Shown here piece after piece: positions 35,114-50,628 of a stretch of DNA of 64,000 nt; positions within the stretch are counted from its first letter, which is position 1, and each line of letters opens with the position of its first letter. The stretch comes from Chlorella sorokiniana (lineage: Eukaryota; Chlorophyta; Trebouxiophyceae; Chlorellales; Chlorellaceae), in assembly GCA_025917655.1 (NCBI GenBank), contig CP084610.1, forward strand, positions 496,001-560,000, written 5' to 3'. A program made the translations under genes and the position numbers. The notes beneath the pieces are model-generated. The model made no database searches. It was given only the letters and a program-made list of their open reading frames with translations, and was not told the DNA's origin.

Positions 35114-38100
35114 ATGACTAGCAGCCCGGAGGGCGGCCCGGCCCTGGAGGGAGACCCTGCCGCCACAGCCGCAAACCCCGCCGCGGTGCTTGGGAACGGC
35201 CATGCGAGCGGTGGCAGCCCGGGAGATGGCAGCCCCCGGGCCGGTCCCAGCGCAGCCTCACCCGCCAAAGATGAAGCAGAGCAGAAGGCGGGTGCTGGTC
35301 ACGGCAAGCAGCAGCAGGGCAGCGAGGGTGCCGCGGAGCACCCAGGCGTGCCGCTGCCATCCGAGCAGCTGGCTCGAGCGGAGTCAGGCCAGGACCCATC
35401 CCTGCCAGAAGCCCAGCTGGCTGACCCTGCCGCAGCCGCAGCAGCGGCGGTGCCAGGGCCAAGCACAGCGGCGGCAACCAGCACAGCGTGCCGCGCAGCG
35501 TCTGCGCCGCCCCGCGGGCGACCGGCCGGACGCAGCGGCGGCCGCCGCCGAGGCGGAGGCTGCTCTGGGCGAGGCCACTGGAGCGGGCGGCATCCCCACG
35601 CTGTCGTCCGCTGAGGCAGCCCGCACTGCCCTGGCAGCCAGCTGGGCACACGCCGGAGCGGCGGGCCAGCCACCTGCCGGCGATGGCTTCGCAGGCACGG
35701 CTGCTGCTGCCGCCACGTCTGCTTTTGCTTTCTTCCAGCCTGGCGCGGCCGCCACCCCCGGCCAGTGGCAGGGCTCAGACAGCCTGGATGCAGACGCTCA
35801 GGACGATTTCATGCTTGGTAAGTGGATGCTGCCCTCCTGGTTTGGCAGGCCCTCTCGGCCCCAGCCGCGCCGCAGCCTGCGCCAGCCTGGCGCCCAGTCC
35901 TGCACTGCTGCCCCGCGCATGGGCCCAGCCGTCCGCGCTGCGCAGCATGCCAGCTTCCAGAAGCCTTTCGGTTTCTAGAGCGGTGCTGTGTGCCTCCAGG
36001 CAGTGCTTGTGCCAAAAAATTTGGGGCCTGGGCCCCCCTTGAGCTGAGGCCGCTTTGCCCCCCCCATCCCCAGCAGGGCTGCCATATGCACAGGAGGGCG
36101 AGCGGCGGCACCACTTGCTGAAACACGAGCTGCCTGATGCGGCCCGGGGCACCAACGCGCTCCGGTGGGTGTTTGTTTGTGTGTGTGTTGTGTGTGGTGG
36201 GGGGGGGGGTGGGGGGAGAGGGGGGTAGACGCTGCAGCCTGCGCACGCCTTGCGTCTGCTGCCTTTGCCTCCCAGCTGCTGCACTGCTGCAGGCCACCGC
36301 CCTTTGGCGCAACAGCCCCTTGGATTGAACCCATGCTGAAGCTCATTCCCCGGCTCCGCCCGCGCCCCCCCCTCACCGCAGCTTCTTTAATGTGGACAAC
36401 GTGCGGCAGGCGGTGCGCCGCATCAACAAAATGGCGCAGCGCGAGCTGCAGGAGATGTTCCAGCGCGTGTACGGCGTGCGCTCCTCCTCCAACAACAACC
36501 TCTGGCTGCGCAAGAAGCTGGTGGAGGCCGTCAACACGCGGCCGCGCTGGGGCGACAAAGCCGCGCGGGCGGGCAGCGGCGGCGCGGCCGCGCCGCCACC
36601 CATGCCCACGCGTGCAGCCTCGCTGCCCGCGCCGGCTGCGTCGGCGCCTGCCGCGGCGGCCGCCGCCGCCCTCCACTGACCCCAACTCGCTGCGGCGGCG
36701 GCGCAAGAAGAGCGCCGCGCCGGTGCGGGCGTGCGACGGTGTGCAGGTGTGCGACAGCTGCTACGGCTCTGCGCTCCTTGCAACACCAGCTATGTGCTGG
36801 CTGACGCTTGGCTGCCAGCCGCCCTTCCCCCGCCCAGCCCCCTCCCCCTTCCTGCTGCGCCTGCGCCTGCATGGCCACTCACCCCAGCGGGCTCCCTCCC
36901 CCTCCCCTCCTCTGCAGGCCGACCCCAAGAACGCCGCCGACGCGCTGCTGGCGCTGCTGGGGCGCGCAGAGGAGGCTGGCGCCAGCGAGGAGTGAGCGAT
37001 GGCAGCAGCATCCCAGCCGCGCCTGGGAGCTTGATTGCAGCCATTGATTTATTGCCTGTCGTGGTTAGCCCACGCGCTGTGGCTGACCTTCGCGACCCCT
37101 CATCATTATCCCATCATTTCCCCCGGCCGCAGCTCTGAGGGCAGCCAGGAGGCGAGCGACGGGCGGGCAGCCAGCGCGGCGCCGCCCCCGCGGTGCCACC
37201 CCCGCCGCCAAGCGCGCCAAGCTGGAGGCCGGGTGCGCTTTGCCTTGAACCACCCGTGCCGCTGCTGCGTACTTGTCTATACAAACACAGCTGGCATGTT
37301 CGTGGCTGCTTGGCACCATACGGTTCCCATGGCACCCTGCCACGGCTCCAGCTAGGCAGCATGCTGATCGTGCCCCCCTTCCGTGCAGCCCCGGCCGCGC
37401 AGCCAGCGCTCGGCCGCCGTGTCTGCTGTTGCAGCCGCCGCCAAGGCAGTGCTGCTGGACACCCCGATGGAAGTGGACACAGCCCCAGGCTACTCAACCG
37501 GCGGCGGCCGGGGCCGCGGCCGCGGCGGGCGCGTTGCGGCTGCACGCGGAGCCGGGCGTGGCGGCAGGGGCGGGCGCGGCGGGCGCGGCGCGGCCTCGCC
37601 GCCGGGTGGCGATGGCGCTGGGGGCAGCCGCAGGGGGCCCAGGAGCAGGATGGGGCGGCGCAGCAGCAGGGTTGGGCCCAGGCGGGCGTTGGCTTCGGGT
37701 GCGTGCCGCCTCGCCTGCTGCCCTGCACCCGCTGACCACCCCGCACCGGAGCTGCCCATGCTGCTGTGCCTTGGCTCGTCAGGCGAGCTGGCTGCCGCTC
37801 AGTTGCGTGCGTTCCGCTGCTGTCCCCCTGCAGCGGGCCCCCACTGGGCGCGCTGGCCTCAGCCTGGCAGCACGGCGTGCCGCCGCCGCCGCTCGCCCCC
37901 AGGAGCTCAGCGGCCCGCAGCTGCAGATGCTGCAGATGCTGCTGCAGAGCCAGGAGCGCGGAGGCGGCGGCGCCCGGGCGCCCGCTCAGCCTGGCCGGCC
38001 TGGGCGGCGGCCAGCCGGGCCCGCCTCCGGCGCCGCCTTCACGGACCTGCTGCGCGCGCTGCTGCAGCGCCAGCAGGCGGCGGCAGACGCCGCCGCCGCG

Positions 38101-39025
38101 CAGGCCCCCCGGGCATCGACCCCTCCACCGCCCGCTGCTGCTGCGCCTGCTGCCGCCCGAGGCGGCGGCGGCCGCCGCCGCCGCGCTGCAGCAGCAGCAG
38201 CGCGCCGCCCGCGCGTCGGTGGCCCCGCAGCCGGGCGGTGGCCAGGGCCTGCTGGCGGCCCTGCTGAGCCGGCCGGTGGGGCAGCAGGCGGGCCACGAGG
38301 CTGGCGTAGGGGATCTGCAGCGCCTGATGCTCTCTCGCCTGCAGCAGCAGCAGCAGCAGCAGCAGGAGGGCGCTCCAGGCGCCGCCGCGCCTGCTGCAGC
38401 TGTGGCGACGGCAGCAGCAGCAGCAGAGGCGCAGGAGCAGCCCGCCTCCGAGGCGCCGAGCGAGCAGCAGCAGGCGGCCTCACAGCCGGATGGCGGTGCC
38501 GCCCGCGGGAGCGGCGAGCCCGCGGCGTCTGCGGCCGCCAGGCAGGGTCAGGCGCCGACTGCCCCAGCCAAGCAGGAGCCCGGGCGCAAGCGGGCGAGCC
38601 GGCTGCCGGCGCGGGAGGCGGCGGCGAGGGCCAGCTCAGCGGGCCGGAAGGGCAGGAGGCTACGGCAGGCGTGAAGCAGGAGCAGCCGCCGCCCTCCGCC
38701 GCACCCAGCCCCCGCCCCCACCCGCGCATCAGCCGGCCGGTGTGCAGGCTGCTGTCGCACCGGCCTGGGCCCCAGCGTCCGCATTTGCCACGGCGGCAGC
38801 CGCGGCGGCGGCGGCGGCGCCCGCGCCGGCTGCCGGCCCGGGGCAGCCGCCGCTGCACGCCGCGCTGCTGGCGGGCCTGCTGCAGCAGCAGCGAATGGCG
38901 ACAGCGGCGGCGGCGGCTGCCGTGGCGCAGCAGCAGGAGCTTGCCGCCCGGGTCAGACCAACGAGCTGCTGACGCAGCTGCTGCACCGCGCGGCGGCGGC
39001 CGGCGGCCTGGCTGGCACGACGTGA
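35114..39025 (+). CDS. Disordered protein with RGG box and repeated LL-helix motifs
   Basis: Start MTSSPEGGPALEG at 35114. The first exon is Ala/Pro/Gln-rich. A conserved-looking globular block follows at 36390-36560: FFNVDNVRQAVRRIN, KMAQRELQEMFQRVYGV and SNNNLWLRKKLVEAV. Then come a basic patch (SLRRRRKKSAAP near 36690), DALLALLGRAEEA near 36945, and DTPMEVDTAPG with an RGG box (GGRGRGRGG, GRGGRGGRGGRG) at about 37500-37590. From 37900 the chain is Gln/Ala-rich, with repeated short helices of paired leucines: LQMLQMLLQSQ, FTDLLRALLQRQQ, GLLAALLSRPVG, LHAALLAGLLQQQ and NELLTQLLHRAAA, ending at 39025. A Q8 tract lies at 38339-38367. Several frame breaks in G/C runs. Family not recognised; RNA- or chromatin-linked coactivator function is a guess from composition. 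Confidence 0.6.
38339..38367 (+). repeat. CAG repeat encoding Q8
   Basis: Eight CAG codons in the LL/RGG gene, between RL and EG. Confidence 0.85.
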
Positions 39026-40396
39026 GCGGCCGGCCGGCTGCGCCCTCAGACGACCCAACAACCACACTCCTCCAAGACACAACAGCCCTGTTCCTCCTCC
39101 AGCGGCCCAGCCTGCCGCTCATTGTTTGTACGCGCATTCCCTCACTCACTTGTTTAGGACTTGCATGTGCCCCTCCACCCTTGGATGCCTCGGTCCCTAC
39201 CCGCGCGCCCCACTGAAGGGGCAGCCCCTACCGCTCTCTGATGCCTTGTTCCCAACCCACTCGAATTCTTCCGCCTGAGACTCCGCCAAGCGTTTATTTC
39301 TTAGCAGAGCCGGCGCGCCGCCTTCCCCTCGGCCTGACATTGTTGCCGCGGCAGCCGCCCCTCGCTGTTGCCTGCCGCGGGGAGCAGCTGCCCCACTGCT
39401 CCGAGCAGCCTCGCAGCCCAACGCTGGGCGCGTGGCAGCCTGAGCGCCATTCAACACACTCCTCCCTCTCTAACTTCACGCACCCTCAGCAGATTTTTCC
39501 TTCCTTCTTGATTTCAAAAGCACCCCCCCACCACCACCACCACCCCCCCCAAAAGGGCAGGACTCCCCTTTCAGTGTCTTGCAGCTGCTGCCAGCCAGCG
39601 CCTGCCCTGCCAGCCACCATGCGCATCGCCAGCAGCCCCGCTCTTGTTCCATTCAGCCTCCCCGTATTCAGCACTTGCGTTGCATCCGCCTCCCGCCTCC
39701 GCGTGTCCACCAAGTCTGTCGTTTTATCATCCCTCCTGTGGCCCCCCTGCAGTCAGTACGGCACCCTCCTTCCCTACTCGTACTTGCACTGCCTCAATCA
39801 CTGCCCCAACCCAGCACAATGGTGCCTACCGTCGCTTCATGGCCTCGGCCCCTCCTTTTCAACAAGTCAGCCCGCCTGCCGGCCCCTCTTTTTGGTGGAC
39901 TGTGCCTGCTGCTCCTCCTCCTCCGCAGCAAGCTCCTTCGCAGCGCTTTTGCTGGCCACCAGGGGCCTGCTAGACCTCGGCACGTGTTGCTTCTTCATGC
40001 CTTGGCACGCTCTGAAAAACGCTTTGCCTGTGTACTTGCAGACATGTCTTCCGCCACTTCTTTACCCTGTTACAGCATTCAATAGCAAATCACCAAACGC
40101 ACAAGCAGACAAGAGCCGAGGAGGGCAGTGGCATGGATGCAGCGTAGGCCCATTGGCCATCTAGCAAGTGTGCAAGCAGGCGGCATCGCCCAAAAACAGG
40201 GGCAGAAGGTGCAGGGGCTGGGTGCCAGGGAAGGCAGAGGCTGGCACACCAGGCACGCAACCAATATTAGTCGGACGTACACTAACAATAGCGCTGAATG
40301 AATAGTACTGGTATCCTTGCAAGCCCAGAGCTGCGCAACACGCCCGGCAGGTGCGCAGCTTAACCGGCAGAGCGGCGGGCCGCCGCAGCCCCCGCC
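39026..40396. other. Convergent 3' region, LL/RGG gene and NTF2-like gene
   Basis: A 1.4-kb stretch, strongly C- and T-rich on the plus strand at 39040-39800. A minus-strand TGTAA at 40074-40070 serves the NTF2-like gene. A 307-codon plus-strand open frame (39241-40164) is Ser/Pro/Leu-rich without a domain and is probably not coding. No exon recognised. Confidence 0.45.
40070..40074 (-). terminator. TGTAA poly(A) signal of NTF2-like gene
   Basis: Minus strand, about 320 bases beyond the stop at 40397. Confidence 0.55.
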
Positions 40397-42498
40397 TCAC
40401 TCCTTCTTGCCAAAGGTGTGGTCCAGCCACTGCAGGGCGCCGTTGAGGCGCACAGCAATCTCCCACTCCAGCGAGTTGATCTTGGGGATGCGGATGCTGC
40501 ATGGAGTGGATGGGGGTGGGCAAGCAGGTGAGAGAGGCCTCCCGCTCCCTCTTGCTCCCTACGACCCCCGCAGGCCCCCCACCGCCCTCACCCAATGGCA
40601 CTGAGGATGCCGAAAGCGGCGCCCAGCCCGTCGGTGTTGCCCACTCGGTTGTCCATCACGTAGCCGCCCGTGAAGCTGGTCACCTTGCCGGCCTGCGGCA
40701 GTGGGGGAGGAGGGTGTGTGGGCTTGGTGTGAGGCCATCCTTTTCTTGTTTTCAGTCTGCTGTTTTCCCAGGCTGGGGGTATGGAGGGTAGGGGTCGGGG
40801 TGTGCAGGGGTGGGGGTAGAATGCTGTCACGCAGCGCCGCCGCCGCCGCCCCCCCCAACCCTGGAACCAGTCCCCCGCTGTCCCCTCCGCTCACCTCGTT
40901 GAAGGTGTAGGAGCAGCACTCGGGTGGGCCCTGGATGGTGCGCCCGTGGCTTCGTACGTGGCGCGTCCAAACTTGAAGGGGCCCGTGTGGGTGCCCGATG
41001 TGCGAATAGTGAACCAGACCCGATTGCGCTCGTAGGGGTCAACCCTGGGGGACGGGCGGGAGGGTGGGTGGGTGCGCAGCGGTGGGTGTGGGGTTTCAGT
41101 GTGCGAAAAGACATCCGCATTCAAAAGCAAGAGAGGACGAGAGCAGAAGCGTGTATGTGTGTGTTTTAGTGGGGGCGGGGGCGCAGGAAGCAGCCGCAGC
41201 AGGCAACAAGTAGACAGCGTGCCGCACAGCGGAACAGGCAGCAGGGGCCAGCGGTTCGTCAATGCTTGTGAGCCGTTCCAGTCCCAAACAGCAAGCGCTG
41301 TTGCTGCCCCCCAAATCCCACCCCCTTTGCACACACGCACCGAAAGTCGTACGCATTGCTGCTGAGGTTGGGGATGCCCTGCCTGCGGAACACAGGAAGC
41401 CAAGCGGCCACGCCATTAACAGCAAGATGCGCTGCGCCGCAGCTGGCAGGATGCGACCCGCCCTACCGCCCCCCCCCCCCCACACACACACACACTCCCA
41501 AACTCCTATCAGCTCCAAACTCAAAAAGTGAGCTTGGCAGCTCACTTGAAGGTGAAGCCCCGCACGGTTTTGAGGTACTCCTCGCGGCTCAGCTTGACGA
41601 TGGGGAACCTGCGGGGCAGGGGGGGGCGGGGGGGGCTTGCTTGTGCAGTATGTATGTTTGTATGTATGTATGTATGTATGGATGGATGGATGGATGCCTC
41701 GGCGCGGCAGCGGGGGCCACTTAGGGCAGGTGAATGAGTGCTCCAGTGGCAGAGGGGCGCTCAGCCACCTCCCACCCTGCACACATCCACACCCCTGCGC
41801 ACACGCCTCCAAACACGTGTGTGCGCACACCACCACCATCACCACTGCACCACACCCACAGCCGACACCCACTCAAAACGGAAGTTGTCGGCCAGGACCG
41901 AGTCGTCCTGGATGCCGGTGTCCCCGGCATGTACCGCCTTGGCCATCTCCACCAGCTGCTGCGCGCTGAAGGGGAAGTCGGCGTCGGGAGGCGGCGACCC
42001 CGCCAGCAGCGCCGGCGACACCGGCGGCGGCGCGGCGGCAGCAGCGGCGATGGGTGAGGGGGGCCTGGAGGCAGGGGCCAGGGGGCGAGCAGGGAGGGGG
42101 AAGGGGGTAGGAAAGCAGGCAGTGGGGCCGGCCATCCTGTGGGCGGCGGGAACAGGGGGCCGGCAGCGGCATGTGCCACGTGGCAAGAGCAGCGAAGCCC
42201 TGGTGGGCGCACAGAATGCCAGCTCGCCCGCGCGGCACGCTGCCATGGCAAGCAGCGCAAAGGCTGAGCCGAAGATTGCGTGAAGCACGGGAACAGACAC
42301 AACAACCAAACACGACCAGCGAAGCGCGTGCGTCAGCCCGCCGACAAGGCGGCAGGCAGGACCCACCTCCGCCGCTGCGGCTGCAACGGAACGCTTCTGG
42401 CGGGTCCCAGCCGCCTGCAGGCAGCGCGCTGGCCTCGCTGCAAGCCAGTGCTGCTGCCGCTGGGGCGCCGCGGACTGGGAAACCACGGCAAAGGTCAT
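40397..42498 (-). CDS. Probable plastid-targeted NTF2/SnoaL-like protein
   Basis: Exon 1 (42498-42367) encodes a 44-residue, Gln/Ala/Arg-rich leader starting MTFAVVSQSAAPQRQQ and ending VAAAAAE, a typical chloroplast transit peptide. Later exons carry FPFSAQQLVEMAKAV, GIQDDSVLADNFRFEW, FPIVKLSREEYLKTV, NLSSNAYDF, DPYERNRVWFTIRTSGTHTG, PPECCSYTFNE, KVTSFTGGYVMDNRVGN, GLGAAFGILSAIG, RIPKINSLEWEIAVRLNG and the end LDHTFGKKE (stop 40399-40397). This order, with the NRVWF and GYVMDNRVGNTDGL phrases, recalls a SnoaL/NTF2-like family widespread in algae and diatoms and of unknown role. A (GTAT)/(GGAT) tetranucleotide repeat lies in an intron at 41649-41696. Some junctions are out of phase, probably from indels. 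Confidence 0.65.
41649..41696 (+). repeat. Tetranucleotide microsatellite (GTAT)n then (GGAT)n
   Basis: About six TATG units followed by four GGAT units, within an intron of the NTF2-like gene. Confidence 0.9.
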
Positions 42499-42780
42499 GT
42501 TGCAAGCCCGATCGCGGTATTGCCACACAATTTGCAATACTAACAATAATAAGTGGCTACAGGAGGCACCAAGGGAACTAGTCGCCGACAACTCAGCCGG
42601 GCATGTTCATTGCCTGTCATGCAGCAACTGGACTTATTATGTGCATTATACAATCGAAATTGCTGTCGGCCCTGGGAGAGTGGCTGTAAGCTCGGGTTCT
42701 TGCACAGGAGCGGTGCAAACCCTCCAGCGGGCCTCCGCGACGCTCCGGGGCATCCTTAACGATTATTGGTCAGGTGTTTC
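42499..42780. promoter_or_regulatory. Short divergent promoter region
   Basis: Only about 280 bases separate the start codons of the NTF2-like gene (-) and the membrane protein gene (+), the closest divergent pair in the window. It is AT-richer than its flanks (for example AATACTAACAATAATAAG near 42536). A shared promoter is likely but not shown. Confidence 0.45.
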
Positions 42781-44287
42781 GATGAACAGGCCGCGACACA
42801 TCGGGGCGCGCTGCCCACGCAGGCCGGCAGAACCCTGCGGCCGTTGCGCCGCGCAGGCGCTTGGTCGGGCAGCTCTGCGCCTGCTGCTCCCCACAGTCTG
42901 GCTGGCTGCCGGGCGCACGGCGGCACAGTCCACAAACGCAGCCTCGCCACCCGTGGGCGGCGCGGCCCCCTCTGTGAGCAGCGGTGGCCAAGGTGGCCGC
43001 CCGGCTGGCATGCGGTTGTTGTGACAGTGTTCATCAGTCTGGGTGCAATCCTCTGCATTGTGGCAGGTGAGGGGCTTGCGTGGCACCAGCGCACTCCAAC
43101 AGCAGCTGCTGGGGAGCATGCGCCGGGGCTGGCAGCCAGATGCGCGGAGGCAGGGCGGGACCAACCCGCCGCCCGCTCAGCTGCGTCCGCCTGCCCCAGG
43201 CGGCGTCGCGATGGCCAGTGCTCTCATCAGCAACAACCCTTGGGCGCCTGCCCCCGGCCCCCACACATCCCCACCCAACTCCACCTGCCACCCCCCGCAG
43301 TGACCCTCATGATTCACCGCTACATGCGCCGTGTGCGGCAGCGCATGCTGGCGGCGGTGGCTGACATCCACAGCGCTGAGCTGGCGGCACACGAGGTGGG
43401 GTGGGGTGGGGGTGGTTGTGTAACAGACGCAAGGGTACGCAGGCACAACTGCGCACCCCGCCCGCCCATGGGCCCAGGCTACACGCCCAAGTGTGCAGGC
43501 TCTTCCGCGTTCCCAAACCAGACTGCGTCTTTTCCCCTCCCCCGGCCCTCCCCTCCAGGCCGCCAACTTGCAGGCCGCGCAGCGCTGGCACGCCGCCTCG
43601 CCGTACGCGTCGCGGCAGCGGATTCAGCTGGAGCAGCCGGAGAGGGGGCCCGAGGGAGGGCGTGAAGAGGGTGCGGCGGCGGCGGCGGCGCCGCCGCCAG
43701 CCGCAGAAGCGAGCCGCCCTGGTCATCCAACCGGATCTGGGGCTGGACATGGGGGTGGAGAGCGATGGGTGGGAAGCAGGCGCACAGATGGGCGGCGACA
43801 CACCCGACGCCGGCGCGCCAGCAGCAGCGGCAGCAGCGGCGGCGCCAGCGGCAGCGGGAGCCGCGGCGGGGCTCGCGGGCCGCTGACGCCGTCGGCAGCC
43901 ACCACGCTGTCGGCGGCGACGGCTGCGCCGCAGGCGACCCCGATGCCGGCTCGTGTGCAGCGGCTGGCGATTGAGCTGCCAGAGCTGGGAGCGACGGTGC
44001 TGGTCTTCCTTCCGGTGCCGCCCTCCCTGCTGCTGCAGCTGCCTGAGCAGCTGGAGGGCGGCGGCGGGCGGCGGCAGCCGCCGCCGATGTCTTGCGTGGA
44101 GGTGCGGCCGGTGGGGGAGCTGGAGCAGGAGCAGGGGGAGGCGCATGTTGAGGCGGGGCGGCAGCAGCAGCAGCAGCAGCAGCAGGAGGAGCGTGGACAG
44201 CAGCGGGAGACGCCACCAGCTATGAGCAGCCGCGGGAGCAGCTGGGAAGGCGGCCGCGAGGGCTCGGAACCTGGGCCGACCGCTTAG
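42781..44287 (+). CDS. Single-pass membrane protein with disordered Gln/Gly-rich tail
   Basis: The start MNRPRHIGARCPRRP at 42781 is followed by a hydrophobic stretch (AALRLLLPTVWLAAG) that may be a signal peptide. A strong membrane helix (VVVTVFISLGAILCIVA at about 43015-43065) follows and joins across an intron to TLMIHRYMRRVRQRML. The next exon holds LQAAQRWHAASPYASRQR. Then come Ala/Gly-rich disorder and a short ordered piece, RLAIELPELGATVLVFLPVP near 43960-44020. The tail is Gln/Glu-rich with a Q8 tract and stops at 44287. A C run at 43000-43002 is one base short for the frame into the helix. The short ordered piece after the helix is reminiscent of plant ATL-type proteins, but no RING finger is seen. 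Function unknown. Confidence 0.55.
44161..44185 (+). repeat. CAG repeat encoding Q8
   Basis: Eight CAG codons in the tail of the single-pass membrane protein. Confidence 0.85.
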
Positions 44288-44758
44288 AATGGCGGTTGCT
44301 GGCGGCTGCCGTTCGATGTCCATTACCACTCAAATGCATGGCTGTCTCGGCACACCGCCCTCTCTTTGTCCGCTGTTATGGGCACAGGCTCGTTAGCCGG
44401 GAGGCAGGCCGGCAGGGCGCGGCGGTTACAGGCGTGCATGCCGCGCGTGCTACATGGGTTCATTTGCCCAGCAATTCACAGGGGTGGGTCAGAAGGGAGG
44501 TGCAGCGTCACCACGCCAAAAGGGGGAGGGCAGAGCAAAGCCGGCGGAGGGCTCGTCTTGAAGCATGAACAAAATGGGAAGTAGACAACAGGCGAGGCTG
44601 GCCGGGCGGCAGGCAGGCGGGGGCCAATGCGCGCCCGAACCCGTCACGCCTGCACTCCTCGCCGGTGCCGTCGCCTAGCCGCCGAAACGGAGGGCTGCCG
44701 GGCTGCGGCGGTGGTGCGCCAGCAGGCACACCACCCACCAGCTGCAGACGGGCGCAGC
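44288..44758. other. Convergent 3' region, membrane protein and enolase genes
   Basis: Contains the enolase poly(A) signal on the minus strand at 44430-44426. Nothing else recognised. Confidence 0.45.
44426..44430 (-). terminator. TGTAA poly(A) signal of enolase
   Basis: Minus strand, about 330 bases beyond the stop at 44759. Confidence 0.6.
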
Positions 44759-49395
<4,637 letters not shown>

Positions 49396-50628
49396 CTGGA
49401 AAGAAACAAAGGGGAGCAAACAAGGGGAGGGTGGGCTGGGCGGGCAGGCGGCAGGGAGTCGCCCGCCTGGGACAACCAAGGGCGCAGCTAGAGAGGGAAC
49501 GCTCTGTCGACAGCGCTCGCGATGCATTCTCAACTCCCAAGATGCTGGCTCTGGCTGGTAGCGCGGCACTTCTGCCGGCTGGAAGCGCTGCCAGAGCAGC
49601 GGTTGGCGGCGGTGGCTGCCCAACAGGTCAACACCACCCAGCGCCGCAGCAGCGTCTATGTCTCAGCGCTGCTGACAAACGCATAATGCCGCCCTCAGCC
49701 AAGCCCGGGCAGCAGCAAGGGCCGCCTCTGAGAGCACGTGGCCGCAGCTGGTCAACTGCGTCGATCGCCGCTACCAGGGACTGCTTATTATCCCAATCGC
49801 ACGGTTCTGCCCTGCCATGATGCCATCGCGCAGGGTAGACAAACCCTCCAGAAAGCATGTCCCCCGGCGGCGTCTCCGGGCGCCGCGGGCCCAAGGCGGC
49901 AGCAACATCATTGTGTGAATGATCGATGCAAGCCCCAATGCGCGGCAGCAACAAGAATTGACGTGCTTGAAGGGGAGGGCTTGCAGCACCAGACCCACCA
50001 TGGTTGCTGTCTTCTGTCTTGTGAAGCGTGGAAGTAAGCTTGCTGGCTTGTCAAGAGTCTGAAAGGGAACAGGCAGGCATCAAACGGGCAACTTGACTGA
50101 CAGCTTGCTGCCAGGGTCTCCCATGTAACCTCCCTGGCCAGTTAGGGCCTCATGCCGCGGGCCCCCTCGGCTTGCATCAATGCGCATTGCGCATTGATCA
50201 CGCACTGCAATTGATAAGTGCGCTGGCCGCCGCAGTGAGACGACACTGGGCAGCAAGCATGTGGGCAGCACGGCGCTGCTTCAACCCGGCGCAGGTGCCC
50301 AACAGTCCTTGGGCTGGCAGCTTGGGTAGTTAAGCCCGGTTCAGGACACTGGTTGAACCCTTGATCAAGCATTGCCACGGTAGCAGGTGCAACCGGTTGT
50401 TGAACTGGAGGTCACCGGCTGGTCTTCCGCCGCTAGGCTGCTTTCAGCCTGAGATGTTCCCAGGCCTTGGTTGCTGACAAACTGTAGCCTAAAATCAGCT
50501 CTACAATCTTTCCATGGTCAGCTGGAGCATGGCAAACACGCTGGGGGCTGTGGCAGACAGGACTGGTAGGACTCCATGCATCGTCAACGCCCGAGCCCGT
50601 GGCAACAACCGGGACTCGAAGCCGCCTG
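49396..50628. other. Enolase 5' region with a 23-bp palindrome
   Basis: Should contain the missing first exon and promoter of enolase, and the 3' end of the multi-pass membrane gene on the same strand. A 23-bp palindrome lies at 50176-50198. No other feature recognised. Confidence 0.45.
50176..50198. promoter_or_regulatory. 23-bp palindrome upstream of enolase
   Basis: Arms ATCAATGCGCA and TGCGCATTGAT flank one T: 11 matching bases on each side of a single central base. It is about 780 bases upstream of the first resolved enolase exon. It could be a binding site for a dimeric factor, but function is not shown. Confidence 0.4.

Noticed and set aside
34239-35117. 292-codon open frame in the 33.5-35.1 kb gap
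   Set aside because: Arg/His/Ser-rich, no recognised motif, runs through the next gene's start codon; looks like chance.
39241-40164. 307-codon plus-strand open frame after the LL/RGG gene
   Set aside because: Ser/Pro/Leu-rich translation of a C/T-rich stretch, no domain, and antisense to the end of the NTF2-like gene's 3' region.
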